From Parafrigoribacterium mesophilum (lineage in GTDB: Bacteria; Actinomycetota; Actinomycetes; Actinomycetales; Microbacteriaceae), in contig NZ_JBDJAF010000001.1 in assembly GCF_039652555.1 (NCBI RefSeq), forward strand, positions 248,001 to 312,000: 64,000 nucleotides of DNA, written 5' to 3'. Made by a program: the position numbers and the translations under genes. Within the stretch, counting starts at the first letter, position 1. Every line of letters starts with the position of its first letter. Positions 8,677 to 16,818 of the stretch are shown here, in pieces. Below the pieces are notes generated by a model that was not told where the DNA came from, searched no databases, and saw nothing but the letters and a program-made list of their open reading frames with translations.

Positions 8677-9224
8677 TGGCCCGCCGCGACAGACGGAACG
8701 AGCACCCCCAGCCTGATGAACCCGGTTTCGGTCCGGTGCGCGAGCTGTTGGCCGGCACGATCGGAGAACTCAACGCCCGCGGGATTCATGATGAGGCGCT
8801 CGGCGTGATGAGGCCCGCCCATCGCATCCTGGGCCTGACGCGTCCTGCCGTGATTGTGCGCGCCGGGCGGGCCTGGCGGCTGGGGGTGCTGCTCATCGAC
8901 CGGGAGTGCCGGCTCTACGCGACCGGGAGGGTGACCCGGGCGGTCACGCCGAAGCGCGGGGTGGCGGATCATTCGCTCATCGCGGATGCCAGGCGAGAAG
9001 AGCAACGGGCGGCCGTTCGCGGCTCGTTCGGCGAGGGCGAGGTGGTCAACTTCGGGTACTCCCCCATCCCTTTCGACGAGAGCAGCCTGTTGGCAGGCAC
9101 TGGGCCGCTGTCGATGGAGGGCACGACCGTCACCGTCCGGTGGGACACCAGCAGCGGCGGCCGCGGAAGCGCACCGCTGAAGGCCTATATCGCCGAGCGG
9201 ATCAGTCTCCTGACCCTGGACTGA
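8676..9224 (+). CDS. Conserved hypothetical protein
   Basis: The 182-residue protein has no recognised domain. The ATG at 8676 overlaps the TGA of the preceding oxidoreductase (TGATG), so both are probably translated together. Its start is basic and polar (MARRDRRNEHPQPDEPGF); the body is a mix of short beta-like segments (AWRLGVLLIDRECRLYATGR) without signal peptide or membrane helix. The gene has normal codon use. A role linked to the amine oxidase is possible only by position. Confidence 0.6.
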   Translation: MARRDRRNEHPQPDEPGFGPVRELLAGTIGELNARGIHDEALGVMRPAHRILGLTRPAVIVRAGRAWRLGVLLIDRECRLYATGRVTRAVTPKRGVADHSLIADARREEQRAAVRGSFGEGEVVNFGYSPIPFDESSLLAGTGPLSMEGTTVTVRWDTSSGGRGSAPLKAYIAERISLLTLD

Positions 9225-9270
9225 CGGACCCGCTGTAGCCAGAAGCGGCGACGACGCCTAGGCTGACGCC

Positions 9271-9837
9271 ATGCCAAGGATGCCAGTCCTCGCCTTCAGC
9301 GGGAGCCTCCGGAGCGGTTCGCTGAACTCGGCCCTGCTGATCGTGGCCGAACGGGCAGCACCGAACGTGAAGTTACTCGGCGGCGAACTGATCGCCGAAC
9401 TCCCGTTGTTCAATCCCGATCTGGATGTCGCCGCAACCGGAGCCCCCGCGAGCGTGCGGCGATTCCGCGAATTGGCCCGAGCGGCGCAGGCGGTGGTGAT
9501 CGCCTCCCCCGAATATGTTTACGCGCCATCCGGGGTCACCAAGAACGCGCTCGACTGGCTCAGCGGATGCGGCGCGCTGGATGGCAAACCCACGCTGCTG
9601 ATGAGCGCGTCCCTGGGGCAGACCGGCGGCATCCGCGGGTTGGTCGCACTGTTCCCGACACTGCAACTGCTCGGTGCCGTGATCATCGATCCGGTCAGCA
9701 TCTCGCGCGCCCAGGACCGACTGGATGCGCTCGGGAACGTCTTCGATCCGTCCGTGTACCAGCGGATCGAGTTCGCGATGGACGACCTGCAGGCAGCAAC
9801 CGAGCCGGCCCGGTCGGCCGCCGCCACTCGCCGTTGA
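9271..9837 (+). CDS. NADPH-dependent FMN reductase family protein
   Basis: The 188-residue flavodoxin-fold protein matches the FMN_red family. The FMN phosphate loop is AFSGSLRSGSLNSALL and the second flavin segment is SPEYVYAPSGVTKNALDWLS. Such enzymes use NAD(P)H to reduce FMN, quinones or azo compounds in the cytoplasm. It stands alone, convergent with the aldo/keto reductase gene 29 bases downstream. The physiological substrate is unknown. Confidence 0.85.
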   Translation: MPRMPVLAFSGSLRSGSLNSALLIVAERAAPNVKLLGGELIAELPLFNPDLDVAATGAPASVRRFRELARAAQAVVIASPEYVYAPSGVTKNALDWLSGCGALDGKPTLLMSASLGQTGGIRGLVALFPTLQLLGAVIIDPVSISRAQDRLDALGNVFDPSVYQRIEFAMDDLQAATEPARSAAATRR

Positions 9838-9866
9838 GTCTTAGCCCTACGAGTCGTAGCGCGCAG

Positions 9867-10796
9867 CTACGGGAGGATGTGCCCGGCGGTGGTGAACAGC
9901 CGGTACCATTCCTGACGGCTGAGCGGAATCTCAGACCCCGCGGCGGATTCCCGCACCCGTTCCGGTTTGGTCGTTCCCAGCACGACCTGCATGTTGGCCG
10001 GGTGTCGGGTGATCCAGGCAACCGCGATGCCGGTCGGCGTTAACCCGTGGGCGGCGGCGATCTCGTCGAGCACATCGTTCAGTTCCGGGTACGCGTCCCG
10101 GTCGCCGATGAAGACGCCGTCGAAGAAGCTCTTCTGGAAGGGTGACCAGGCCTGCAGTGTGATGTCGTTCAGCCGGCTGTAGTCCAGGATGCCGTTGTCC
10201 CGGTCAATCGACTGATCCAGCCCGGCCATATTCGTGGCGATCCCGGCCGCGATGAGCGGCGCATGGGTGATGCTCAACTGCACCTGGTTGAAGGCGAGCG
10301 GCTGCTTCACCGAACGCTTCAGTAGCTCGATCTGTCCGGGTGTCTGGTTCGAGACGCCGAAGTTGCGCACCTTTCCGGCAGTGTGCAGCGTGTCGAACGC
10401 CGCTGCGACCTCGTCCGGCTCGACCAGGGTGTCCGGACGGTGCAGCAGCAGAACATCAAGGTATTCGATGTTCAGGGCCGCCAGCGATTCGTCGACCGAC
10501 TGCAGGATGTGCTCCTTGGAGAAGTCGAAGTAATCGTCGCCGATGCCTACCTTGGATTGGATGATCACCGACTCGCGCTCCGCCGGCGTGAATCTGACGG
10601 CGTCGCCGAATCGCTTCTCGCATCCGTGCACCTCGTTTCCATAGACATCGGCGTGGTCGAAATAGTTGATGCCCACCTCGCGAGCCGTTCCGACCAGGGT
10701 GCGGACGGCCGAATCGTCGAGGTCGGCGATCCGCATCATCCCGAGGACGATGTTGGAGGCGTGGAGGTTGATCTGCGGGGGCGTGAATGTCTTCAT
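9867..10796 (-). CDS. Aldo/keto reductase
   Basis: This 309-residue NADPH-dependent reductase has the AKR tetrad: Asp and Tyr in INYFDHADVYGN, Lys in IIQSKVGIG and His in VLLLHRPDTL. The protein is closest in style to the YdhF group (HASNIVLGMMRIADL start and RHPANMQVVLGTTKPERV near the end). It is probably soluble and reduces carbonyl compounds; the substrate is unknown. It is divergent from the DUF6230 cluster. Confidence 0.9.
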   Translation of the reverse strand: MKTFTPPQINLHASNIVLGMMRIADLDDSAVRTLVGTAREVGINYFDHADVYGNEVHGCEKRFGDAVRFTPAERESVIIQSKVGIGDDYFDFSKEHILQSVDESLAALNIEYLDVLLLHRPDTLVEPDEVAAAFDTLHTAGKVRNFGVSNQTPGQIELLKRSVKQPLAFNQVQLSITHAPLIAAGIATNMAGLDQSIDRDNGILDYSRLNDITLQAWSPFQKSFFDGVFIGDRDAYPELNDVLDEIAAAHGLTPTGIAVAWITRHPANMQVVLGTTKPERVRESAAGSEIPLSRQEWYRLFTTAGHILP

Positions 10797-10841
10797 GGAG
10801 CCATCCTCGCGTACTCGGCCGGACCGCGCATTTGGGCTTTG

Positions 10842-10854
10842 GTGAAACTTTCAC
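10842..10854. promoter_or_regulatory. GTGAAAcTTTCAC palindrome between divergent genes
   Basis: GTGAAA and TTTCAC flank one central base, a perfect 13-base palindrome. It lies 46 bases upstream of the aldo/keto reductase start and about 100 bases before the DUF6230 gene. It may be an operator for either promoter. No cognate regulator is visible. Confidence 0.35.
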
Positions 10855-10951
10855 ACGATTGTGGCGTCATAGTTCGGCGTTGGACTGCTCTCTTTCAGTA
10901 GAAGGCCGCCTTAAGCGACCCGACATATCCCATGAGGACCGAGGCAATTCC

Positions 10952-11548
10952 ATGAAGTTTCGAAAGCTCACAGGTACCCACGCCGGACGGATCATACTCA
11001 CCGCAGTGCCCGTGGCGGTGGTCGCCACCGTGTTGATGGCCGGCGTGGCCAACGGCGCCGTACCGGTGTCGTTCTCGGTGTCTGGCAGCCAGTTCCAGAT
11101 CAGTGCCTCGTCTCTAGACGGCACCGGCTTCTCGCAGTACGCGGGAATCGCCCCGGACACGGCCGGCACCCAGCACCAGGTCGCCATCGCAAACATCAAA
11201 TCCGCCACCCTGGCCGACCTGTGCCAGTCCGTGGTCACGAAGACTCCCCTCGGCACAGTGGGCATGCTCATCACGGCAGGCGGCGGCGGCAACCCGGCCA
11301 GCGCGACCGACCTGCAGATCGGTATGACCGACCTCAAGGGCGACTCGAGCTTCAGCAACATCCGCATTGGCGTCGACGCCTCCACGGTGAACACGGGCGC
11401 CAAGGGCTCCGCCGGCGACTTCGCGCAGGATGCCGACTCGATCACCATCAAAGGCCTGCAGCAGACGGCGTGGTCCACGCAGGCATCCGTGTTCACTCTG
11501 AACGGCATGCACGTTCAGGTCACGGACGGCACCAAGGGATGCTTCTGA
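10952..11548 (+). CDS. DUF6230 family secreted/membrane protein
   Basis: The 198-residue protein starts with a basic region and one hydrophobic helix (IILTAVPVAVVATVLMAGVA), then a small-residue-rich extracellular domain ending in a cysteine (DGTKGCF). This organisation and the immediate DUF6114 partner match the DUF6230-DUF6114 pair known in actinobacteria such as Streptomyces. The function is unknown. The ATG at 10952 was chosen because it precedes the signal segment; the longer open frame upstream has no coding character. The stop overlaps the next ATG (TGATG). Confidence 0.75.
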   Translation: MKFRKLTGTHAGRIILTAVPVAVVATVLMAGVANGAVPVSFSVSGSQFQISASSLDGTGFSQYAGIAPDTAGTQHQVAIANIKSATLADLCQSVVTKTPLGTVGMLITAGGGGNPASATDLQIGMTDLKGDSSFSNIRIGVDASTVNTGAKGSAGDFAQDADSITIKGLQQTAWSTQASVFTLNGMHVQVTDGTKGCF

Positions 11549-11955
11549 TGGACCGACTCGTCCGAGCCTGGCGCGCGTTCACCGTGTGGCGTCGCGCTCG
11601 CCCGTTCGTCGGCGGTGCGCTCACCGTGCTTGCCGGTGCCGAGCTGTTCTCCTCCGGGCAACTCGACATCGGCAACATCCACGTGCAACTGGGCATCGAG
11701 GGCTTCCAAGCGACACTCATCCCGGTGCTGATGGTTCTCCTCGGCGTACTGGCCGTGATGATGCCCGTGCATCGCGTCTTCTACGGCGTGATCGCCCTGG
11801 TCATCTCGGTGTACTCACTGGTCGGCGTCAATCTGGGCGGCTTCCTGATCGGGATGCTGCTCGGCGCCGTCGGCGGAGTGCTGGTTGTGTCCTGGATGCC
11901 GGCAGTCCAGCGCACGGTGAACGCGGCCGCCCCTTTAGCACCGCGCCGGTTCTGA
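11548..11955 (+). CDS. DUF6114 family integral membrane protein
   Basis: The 135-residue protein has about four hydrophobic segments (PFVGGALTVLAGAELFSSG; ATLIPVLMVLLGVLAVMM; VFYGVIALVISVYSLVGV; FLIGMLLGAVGGVLVVSWM). It is the standard partner of DUF6230 proteins, translationally coupled to it, and the pair is probably an envelope complex of unknown function. The ATG at 11548 shares its A with the DUF6230 stop. Confidence 0.78.
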   Translation: MDRLVRAWRAFTVWRRARPFVGGALTVLAGAELFSSGQLDIGNIHVQLGIEGFQATLIPVLMVLLGVLAVMMPVHRVFYGVIALVISVYSLVGVNLGGFLIGMLLGAVGGVLVVSWMPAVQRTVNAAAPLAPRRF

Positions 11956-12701
11956 CCGGCGCGCCCATCCGACGGCGCCGTGCCGCGACCGCCACCATTT
12001 TCTGCGTCGCGGTGTGCGGAATCGGCGCGGCTCCGGTACCCACCGAGCCCGCCGCCGTGTGTATCCCGATCCTGATGTGGTGCGGACCCGGACCCACGCC
12101 CACGTCAAGCCCATCACCCAGCTCGATCGTCTCGGGTCCGATCGTCCCGGGTCCCATCGTCCCGGAGCCTGCCATCCCTGACCCGCTCGGCGGGCTGCCA
12201 ACTTCCCCGATCCAGAGCCTGCCGTCGCCTCCGCCCGGAGCAGATCCGAATACGACCCCGCCGGTCGTTCCGGTACCGGATACCGCAGCCCCGACCTTCA
12301 CGCTGCCTGCTGCTCAACTCGGCGGCTCCTCTCTGTCGATCACCGGACTGAAGTCCGTCACCGCCGTGACGGTGCCGCTGGCCGACGGTAACCGTGCTCC
12401 GGTGCTCAAGCTCGTCGCGGACGGTGTCACCATTGACGACTTCCTCCTGGACGTGCGCAAGGCCACCGGGCCGTCGCTGGTGACCACAGCCGACCGGATG
12501 GAGTTGCACGGCCACGTGCAGGTCTACCTGGATTCGGTCACGGCGACGCTGCCGGACGGCACACCACTCACCCTCGGCGCGGCTACCCCGCCTCCCGGCG
12601 ATGAACTCCCATCTACGTTGCTGCGATTCAACATCGGCCTCGTCGGGGTCACCGCCGACTCGATCGTATTCGTCGCACCGCACCAGGACCTCAAAGAATA
12701 G
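11952..12701 (+). CDS. Secreted proline-rich protein, third gene of the DUF6230/DUF6114 cluster
   Basis: About 249 residues from the proposed start. A short basic run (IRRRRAAT) and hydrophobic stretch (IFCVAVCGIGAA) look like a signal peptide, followed by a Pro/Ser-rich linker around residues 40-110 and a beta-rich C-terminal domain (SLSITGLKSVTAVTVPL; MELHGHVQVYLDSVTATL). No ATG, GTG or TTG exists in frame just before the signal segment. A CTG at 11952 overlaps the DUF6114 stop (CTGA), matching the coupled starts of the first two genes. The next in-frame candidate, GTG at 12012, would cut the signal peptide. Confidence 0.6.
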   Translation: MTGAPIRRRRAATATIFCVAVCGIGAAPVPTEPAAVCIPILMWCGPGPTPTSSPSPSSIVSGPIVPGPIVPEPAIPDPLGGLPTSPIQSLPSPPPGADPNTTPPVVPVPDTAAPTFTLPAAQLGGSSLSITGLKSVTAVTVPLADGNRAPVLKLVADGVTIDDFLLDVRKATGPSLVTTADRMELHGHVQVYLDSVTATLPDGTPLTLGAATPPPGDELPSTLLRFNIGLVGVTADSIVFVAPHQDLKE

Positions 12702-12737
12702 AAATGTCGGAAAAACCTGGTCTCCGCAACGCTCCCT

Positions 12738-12809
12738 GTTGCCTCATGTCAATACCTCCGGGAGGGTTGGTTCGTTGCCTCAGATGAAAACCTCCGCGAG
12801 GGTTAGGCG
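12738..12809. repeat. Left terminal inverted repeat of the IS (two tandem units)
   Basis: Two direct units with period 36 (12738 and 12774) share GTTGCCTCA and ACCTCC..GAGGGTT. The inner unit overlaps the transposase stop codon at 12803. Each unit pairs in inverted orientation with one at the right end, so the ends look like multi-site transposase binding regions. Confidence 0.8.
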
Positions 12810-13971
12810 TTCCAGGCCCGGTTGACTGCCGGTTTCGTGTCGGCGGGTTTCTTGGCCAGGGCGAGGGTTTCGAGTTGGCCGGTGAGGGCGAGGATCTGTC
12901 TGGACAGGGCCGCGGGTTTGATGCGTTTGAACTGCGCGTTCATCTGAATGATCGGCCGTTTGCGCATGTCCTCGCGGCCGAGGGCGCGTTGATGCGGGGT
13001 GGTCGCGGTGTCGTATCGCTTGGTCACTTTGGCACCGTTGCGTTGTTTGAACACGAGTTTCTGCTGGGGCAGGAGATAGTTCGTGAACACCCGGTCGAGT
13101 TCCCAGATCTCGTTGAGCACGGCGAGTTCGGCGGGGGTGTCGTAGCGTAGATAGCCGACGAGTTCACGCACATGGGTCCAGTTCTTCTGCTCGACGTGAG
13201 CGCCGTCATTGCTGTGGCTGGCCCGAGAGCGCGTGAAGGTGATCTTGTTGGCCACGCAGTAGTCGAACAGATGATTGTTGATGAACTCGGACCCGTTGTC
13301 GGAGTCAATGCCCAGGATCGGAACGGGAACACCCGACTGACGTGCATGAGCGCTTCGAACACCCACTTCTCGCCCTTGTTGCGCACCGACCGGTTCACCG
13401 TCCACCCGGTGGCGATGTCGGTGACGGTCAGGGTGAAACAGAACTCACCCGAGGCGTTGCCGCCGTCATGGCCGACCAGATCGATCTCCACGAACCCGGG
13501 GACCGCGTCGTCCCAATCGGCCCAGGTGCGGATCGGGATCTGCGACTTCAGCAGCGTCCCCGGCTTGGTATGCGACCGACCCCGGGCCAGCAGCCTCGCC
13601 CGCTCCGGCGCCAGCTTGCGGTCGATCGTGGCCGCGCTCATCCGCACCAACAAGGCCGCCTCGGCGTCGGTGAGGTCCAACTCGCCGTCGCGGCGCAACA
13701 GCGGCACCAGCACCGGCAGCATCGGCGCCAGGCGCTTGCCGGCCGGCGCCCGCAACACCGCCCAGCACCGCACCAGAGCGTTCGTGACTTCCGGCCCATA
13801 CGTCGGCATGCGGCCCGCCCGCGGCTTCACGACCTTCAGGCTCAACGCGCTCCGCAATGCCGCCCGAGCATAGTCGCGATGCCACCCGGTCAACTCGACC
13901 AACTCGTTCAAGATCCGGGACTTACCGGCCCGATCCGCGCTGCGATACGCGAGCGCTTTCTTCTTCGTCAC
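12803..13971 (-). pseudogene. DDE (integrase-core) transposase, frameshifted
   Basis: A GTG at 13971 starts a frame with an N-terminal helix-turn-helix region and the first catalytic Asp (FVEIDLVGHDGG). After ALMHVSRVFPF this frame loses homology, and the family sequence continues one frame away: PILGIDSDNGSEFINNH (second Asp) and HVEQKNW (Glu), ending at 12803. In related intact transposases VFPFPILGIDSDNGSEF is continuous, so one C has been lost near 13319-13323. All DDE residues remain, but no single reading frame joins them. A programmed frameshift is less likely because no slippery heptamer is seen at the joint. Confidence 0.85.
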
Positions 13972-14044
13972 AGCCTGCCGCTACGTCATCGTCAGCTCCA
14001 TAGAAACGGGCGTAACCCACACCCGTCAAACCGATTCCCGAGCC

Positions 14045-14111
14045 ACGCCGAAGCGGAGGTTTTCAAATGAGGCAACGAATAGTGCTACGCGGAGGTTTCC
14101 TATGAGTCAAC
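14045..14111. repeat. Right terminal inverted repeat of the IS (two tandem units)
   Basis: On the minus strand the outer unit begins at 14111 (GTTGACTCAT) and the inner one at 14076 (GTTGCCTCATTTGAAAACC). They mirror the left end. The outer units are more diverged than the inner ones on both sides. Confidence 0.8.
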
Positions 14112-14119
14112 GCGCGCTC

Positions 14120-14178
14120 TTGACCGGTCGGTCAATCAATCCTAAAGTATGCATTAAGTGACGAACCGACTGATTGAC
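14120..14178. promoter_or_regulatory. Candidate TetR operator pair and promoter of the SPW gene
   Basis: TTGACCGGTCGGTCAA (14120-14135) is a dyad of the ACCGnnCGGT type often used by TetR regulators. A second, weaker copy (AACCGACTGATTGAC) ends at 14178, and GTCAATCA (14131-14138) is the exact reverse complement of TGATTGAC (14171-14178). An AT-rich stretch (CCTAAAGTATGCATTAAG) lies between. A TetR gene follows the SPW gene, so autoregulation is likely. Confidence 0.55.
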
Positions 14179-14194
14179 AAGGAGGTTGGATTCT

Positions 14195-14545
14195 ATGAAG
14201 AAATGGACACGGTGGCAGGACTGGGTCGCGGTCGCGGCCGGGCTCTATGCCGCGTTGTCGACACTGTGGACTACCCAGGCCGGAGCATCGACGGCGTTTA
14301 TGGTCACGCTTGGAGTACTGCTGATCATTGCCGGACTGTGGAACCTTGCCATGCCACGCCTGGTCTACATGGAGTGGATTGAGGCGATTCTCGGGCTGGT
14401 GCTGTTCCTCGCCCCCTGGCTCGGCGCCTACGCCAACCAGACCGGCGCAGCAGCAACTTCCTGGATCTGCGGAATCATCGCGGTGATTGTCGGCCTTTGG
14501 GCCGCACTTCCCGCAACGCGAATGCACCGGGAAGTTCACCCCTAG
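14195..14545 (+). CDS. SPW-repeat integral membrane protein
   Basis: The 116-residue protein has four hydrophobic helices in two halves, each beginning with a Trp-rich segment: WTRWQDWVAVAAGLYAALST and MEWIEAILGLVLFLAPWLGA. This is the SPW-repeat family, of unknown function. The ATG at 14195 has a strong AAGGAGG site 11 bases upstream; an in-frame ATG at 14174 does not. The gene lies behind TetR-type operator dyads and before a tetR gene. Confidence 0.82.
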   Translation: MKKWTRWQDWVAVAAGLYAALSTLWTTQAGASTAFMVTLGVLLIIAGLWNLAMPRLVYMEWIEAILGLVLFLAPWLGAYANQTGAAATSWICGIIAVIVGLWAALPATRMHREVHP

Positions 14546-14636
14546 GCGGGTAGTCTGGTGCGCTCGGGGCGGCAGCGCAGCTGCCGCCCCGAGTATTCTC
14601 TCCTCAAGTTCGTCCAGATGGGCGACACCTCACGAC

Positions 14637-15281
14637 ATGTTGAAAGAGCGGGTACGACCGGTGACGGACGAGACAGACGCGCGCGCACGGATCCTCGACG
14701 CAGCTGCGCAGTTGTTCGCGGAGCGAGGGTTCGATGCCACGCCTACGTCCGCCATCGCCGCTCAGGCAGCCGTGCCGAAAGGACTTCTCTTCTACTACTT
14801 CGCCACGAAGAAGAGCCTGCTCGCCGCGCTGATGGACGAACGCCTGAATGACGGAGTGATCGACGCCGCGCCGCTGATAGAGCACGGCAATCCGGTGGCT
14901 TCCCTGTTGAACTTCAGTGAGAAGTTCTTTCAAATACAAGCCGTCTCTGACGTGCTTCGGGTCATCCTCTGGCGCGAAGGACATACTCACGCCGTCGTGC
15001 GGCGGTCTCTGGACGCGCACCGCCATGCGTTGCACTCGACGATCGAGCAGGTTCTGCTCGGCAGTCTTCTGGCACCGGTCAGTCCGGCGCGGCTGCACGC
15101 CGCAGTACTCACCTGGGGCGCGATCGTTACCGGACACCCGCTCCACGAATCGAGCACTCAGGAGCCGAACACCCAGGAATCCAACACACACGAGTCGAAC
15201 GCAGTCGGGCGGCGCAGCATTTACACGCTCAAGGACCTCGCTCCCCTGGCGGAGTTGCTCTGCGCGGGGCTGCTCGCGTGA
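14637..15281 (+). CDS. TetR family transcriptional regulator
   Basis: The 214-residue protein has the TetR DNA-binding domain at residues ~10-60 (ARILDAAAQLFAERGFDATP, then IAAQAAVPKGLLFYYFATKK). The C-terminal ligand domain is variable and of unknown specificity. Near the C-terminus is an unusual Gln/Glu/Ser/Asn-rich repeat (STQEPNTQESNTHESNAV). The start could be ATG 14637 or GTG 14661; both leave the domain intact. It probably represses the upstream SPW gene through the dyads at 14120-14178. Confidence 0.85.
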   Translation: MLKERVRPVTDETDARARILDAAAQLFAERGFDATPTSAIAAQAAVPKGLLFYYFATKKSLLAALMDERLNDGVIDAAPLIEHGNPVASLLNFSEKFFQIQAVSDVLRVILWREGHTHAVVRRSLDAHRHALHSTIEQVLLGSLLAPVSPARLHAAVLTWGAIVTGHPLHESSTQEPNTQESNTHESNAVGRRSIYTLKDLAPLAELLCAGLLA

Positions 15282-15343
15282 ACTGAACCGGCCCCGCCGC
15301 CGCGACAACGGCTATGTCGGTGGTGTGGTGTTGACTTCAGGGT

Positions 15344-16756
15344 ATGGAACAGCTGTTCGATATCACGGTGGACGAGGCGACGATGCTCGCCCTCTGCATC
15401 CCCGTGCTCGATGGCGATTTCCCTGTAGATCGCAATGCGGCATATATTCCCGTGGACCCACAGGCGGATGTCTGGGAGCTCGCGTGGCACGCGGTACAGG
15501 CCGCTGAACTCGCAGCCCCTTCGCCTCAGCGATCCATCCGGACCAGAATCGACAACCTGGTCGCATTGCGACAGCGGATGTCGGCATTGCAGGTCGAAGA
15601 GATGCGCGAGCTGGCGGCCATCGCGAAGCTGAACCGGGAACAGGCCGAGCAGCGCCATCCCGACGACGACCCAGATTGGGGGAATTCGTTAGAAACCGCT
15701 CAGCGTTCCTTGGCAGCCGAACTCGCACTGGCCAACAAGGTCTCCGCCCGCACCATGGAAAACCGCCTGGGCGAGGCCGAAATGCTTGTCGACCTCTTCC
15801 CCACCACGCTGGAAACCCTCGCCACTGGCGAGATTGGTCTCGGGCACGCTCGCGTCATCATGGAACACGGCGCGCCCCTTGATGACGACAACCAACGGGC
15901 GAAGTACGAACACATCGTCTTGGAACGAGCCGTCAACGTCACCCCCGGCCGATTGACCAGAAAAGCGGAACTGACCGCGACACGATTGCGCGGTGGCACT
16001 TTCGACGAGCGCCATGACGCGGCGGCGGATGGCCGCAGTCTGCTCGGAAAGCGACTCAAAGACGGCATGTCGCTAATGACCTTCTACCTTCCGACGGTGT
16101 TGGCAGAGGCGATACGCGACCGGCTTACTCGTCAGGCAAAAGCCATTAGGAACGCCGGAGATCCGCGTACGTTGGACCAGATTCGCTGCGACCTGGCAGC
16201 CGAATTGCTCCTCACCGGCGAGCCGGCCGCCAATAAAGACTCACCGCACGGTGCTGCGATCGGAATCACCGCCGAGGTTTGCATCGTGATTCCCGCGCTG
16301 ACGCTGCTGGGCAAGAGCGATGATCCAGCCACACTGAACGGCGGAAGCCCCATCGGCCTGGAAGATGCCAAGGCACTCGCCGCAGACGCTCCGGTCCTCG
16401 TGCGTATCCTCACCGACCCGGTCAGCGATCAGGTTCTCGCCGTGGACACGTACCGGCCGTCCAAGAAGCTCCGGCGCTTCCTGCGCTTGAGGGATGGCCG
16501 ATGTCGATTCCCGATCTGCAACGCGCCGGCTCACCGGGCGGATATCGATCACACGATTCCCGCTGCCGCCGGTGGCCCCACGGAGGATGGAAACCTGGAA
16601 TACCTCTGCCGCGGCGACCACATTCTTAAACATCACGGTGGGTGGAGTGTGCGACAAATCAGTCCCGGCGTCTTGGAGTGGACCAGCCCGCACGGCATCG
16701 TGGCCATCGACGAGCCTGATCCGCCCGTCGCCTTCGGTGGTGAGTTTTCTCCTTAG
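15344..16756 (+). CDS. DUF222 / HNH endonuclease domain protein
   Basis: The 470-residue protein has an N-terminal DUF222 helical domain (residues ~40-330) and a C-terminal HNH nuclease domain (LRDGRCRFPICNAPAHRADI, then DHTIPAAAGGPTEDGNLEYL with CRGDHILKHHGGW). Two Cys positions and the His residues for metal binding are present. This family is multicopy in many actinobacteria and often thought to be mobile or mobility-related; its biological role is not established. It ends in a short tandem duplication that includes the stop codon. Confidence 0.88.
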   Translation: MEQLFDITVDEATMLALCIPVLDGDFPVDRNAAYIPVDPQADVWELAWHAVQAAELAAPSPQRSIRTRIDNLVALRQRMSALQVEEMRELAAIAKLNREQAEQRHPDDDPDWGNSLETAQRSLAAELALANKVSARTMENRLGEAEMLVDLFPTTLETLATGEIGLGHARVIMEHGAPLDDDNQRAKYEHIVLERAVNVTPGRLTRKAELTATRLRGGTFDERHDAAADGRSLLGKRLKDGMSLMTFYLPTVLAEAIRDRLTRQAKAIRNAGDPRTLDQIRCDLAAELLLTGEPAANKDSPHGAAIGITAEVCIVIPALTLLGKSDDPATLNGGSPIGLEDAKALAADAPVLVRILTDPVSDQVLAVDTYRPSKKLRRFLRLRDGRCRFPICNAPAHRADIDHTIPAAAGGPTEDGNLEYLCRGDHILKHHGGWSVRQISPGVLEWTSPHGIVAIDEPDPPVAFGGEFSP

Positions 16757-16781
16757 GCGGCCAGGTCCTTAGGCGGCCAGG
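16751..16781 (+). repeat. Tandem 16-base duplication at the end of the HNH gene
   Basis: CCTTAGGCGGCCAGG occurs twice with a period of 16 (16751 and 16767). The first copy carries the TAG stop codon of the HNH gene. This is a small local duplication without obvious function. Confidence 0.7.
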
Positions 16782-16818
16782 CTCGTCAGATGGCGACGTT
16801 CGTGCCCGTGCGGTAATC

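Larger units (their letters stand above)
12738..14111 (-). mobile_element. Insertion sequence with doubled terminal repeats and a broken transposase
   Basis: The 1374-base element has near-identical ends in opposite orientation. Each end carries two tandem copies of a ~31-base unit beginning GTTGCCTCA and ending near ACCTCCG. The left copies start at 12738 and 12774; the right copies, on the minus strand, start at 14111 and 14076. The spacing is 36 and 35 bases. One disrupted DDE-type transposase gene fills the inside on the minus strand. No clear target-site duplication is visible. It is inserted between the envelope cluster and the SPW/TetR genes. Confidence 0.85.

Noticed and set aside
9838..9866. 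Terminator between the FMN reductase and aldo/keto reductase genes
   Set aside because: Only a weak CTACGAGTCGTAG self-complement is present, with a short stem and no clear loop; not listed as a feature.
12803..13971. Programmed -1 frameshift in the transposase
   Set aside because: No A6G or X-XXY-YYZ slippery sequence at the joint, and related transposases appear as one frame; a one-base loss explains it better.
15344..16756. The HNH protein as part of a restriction or CRISPR system
   Set aside because: DUF222/HNH proteins are multicopy in this group and no methylase or Cas partner is near.
16751..16781. Short tandem duplication as an att site
   Set aside because: The two copies adjoin directly and no integrase or tRNA is near; a simple slippage duplication is more likely.
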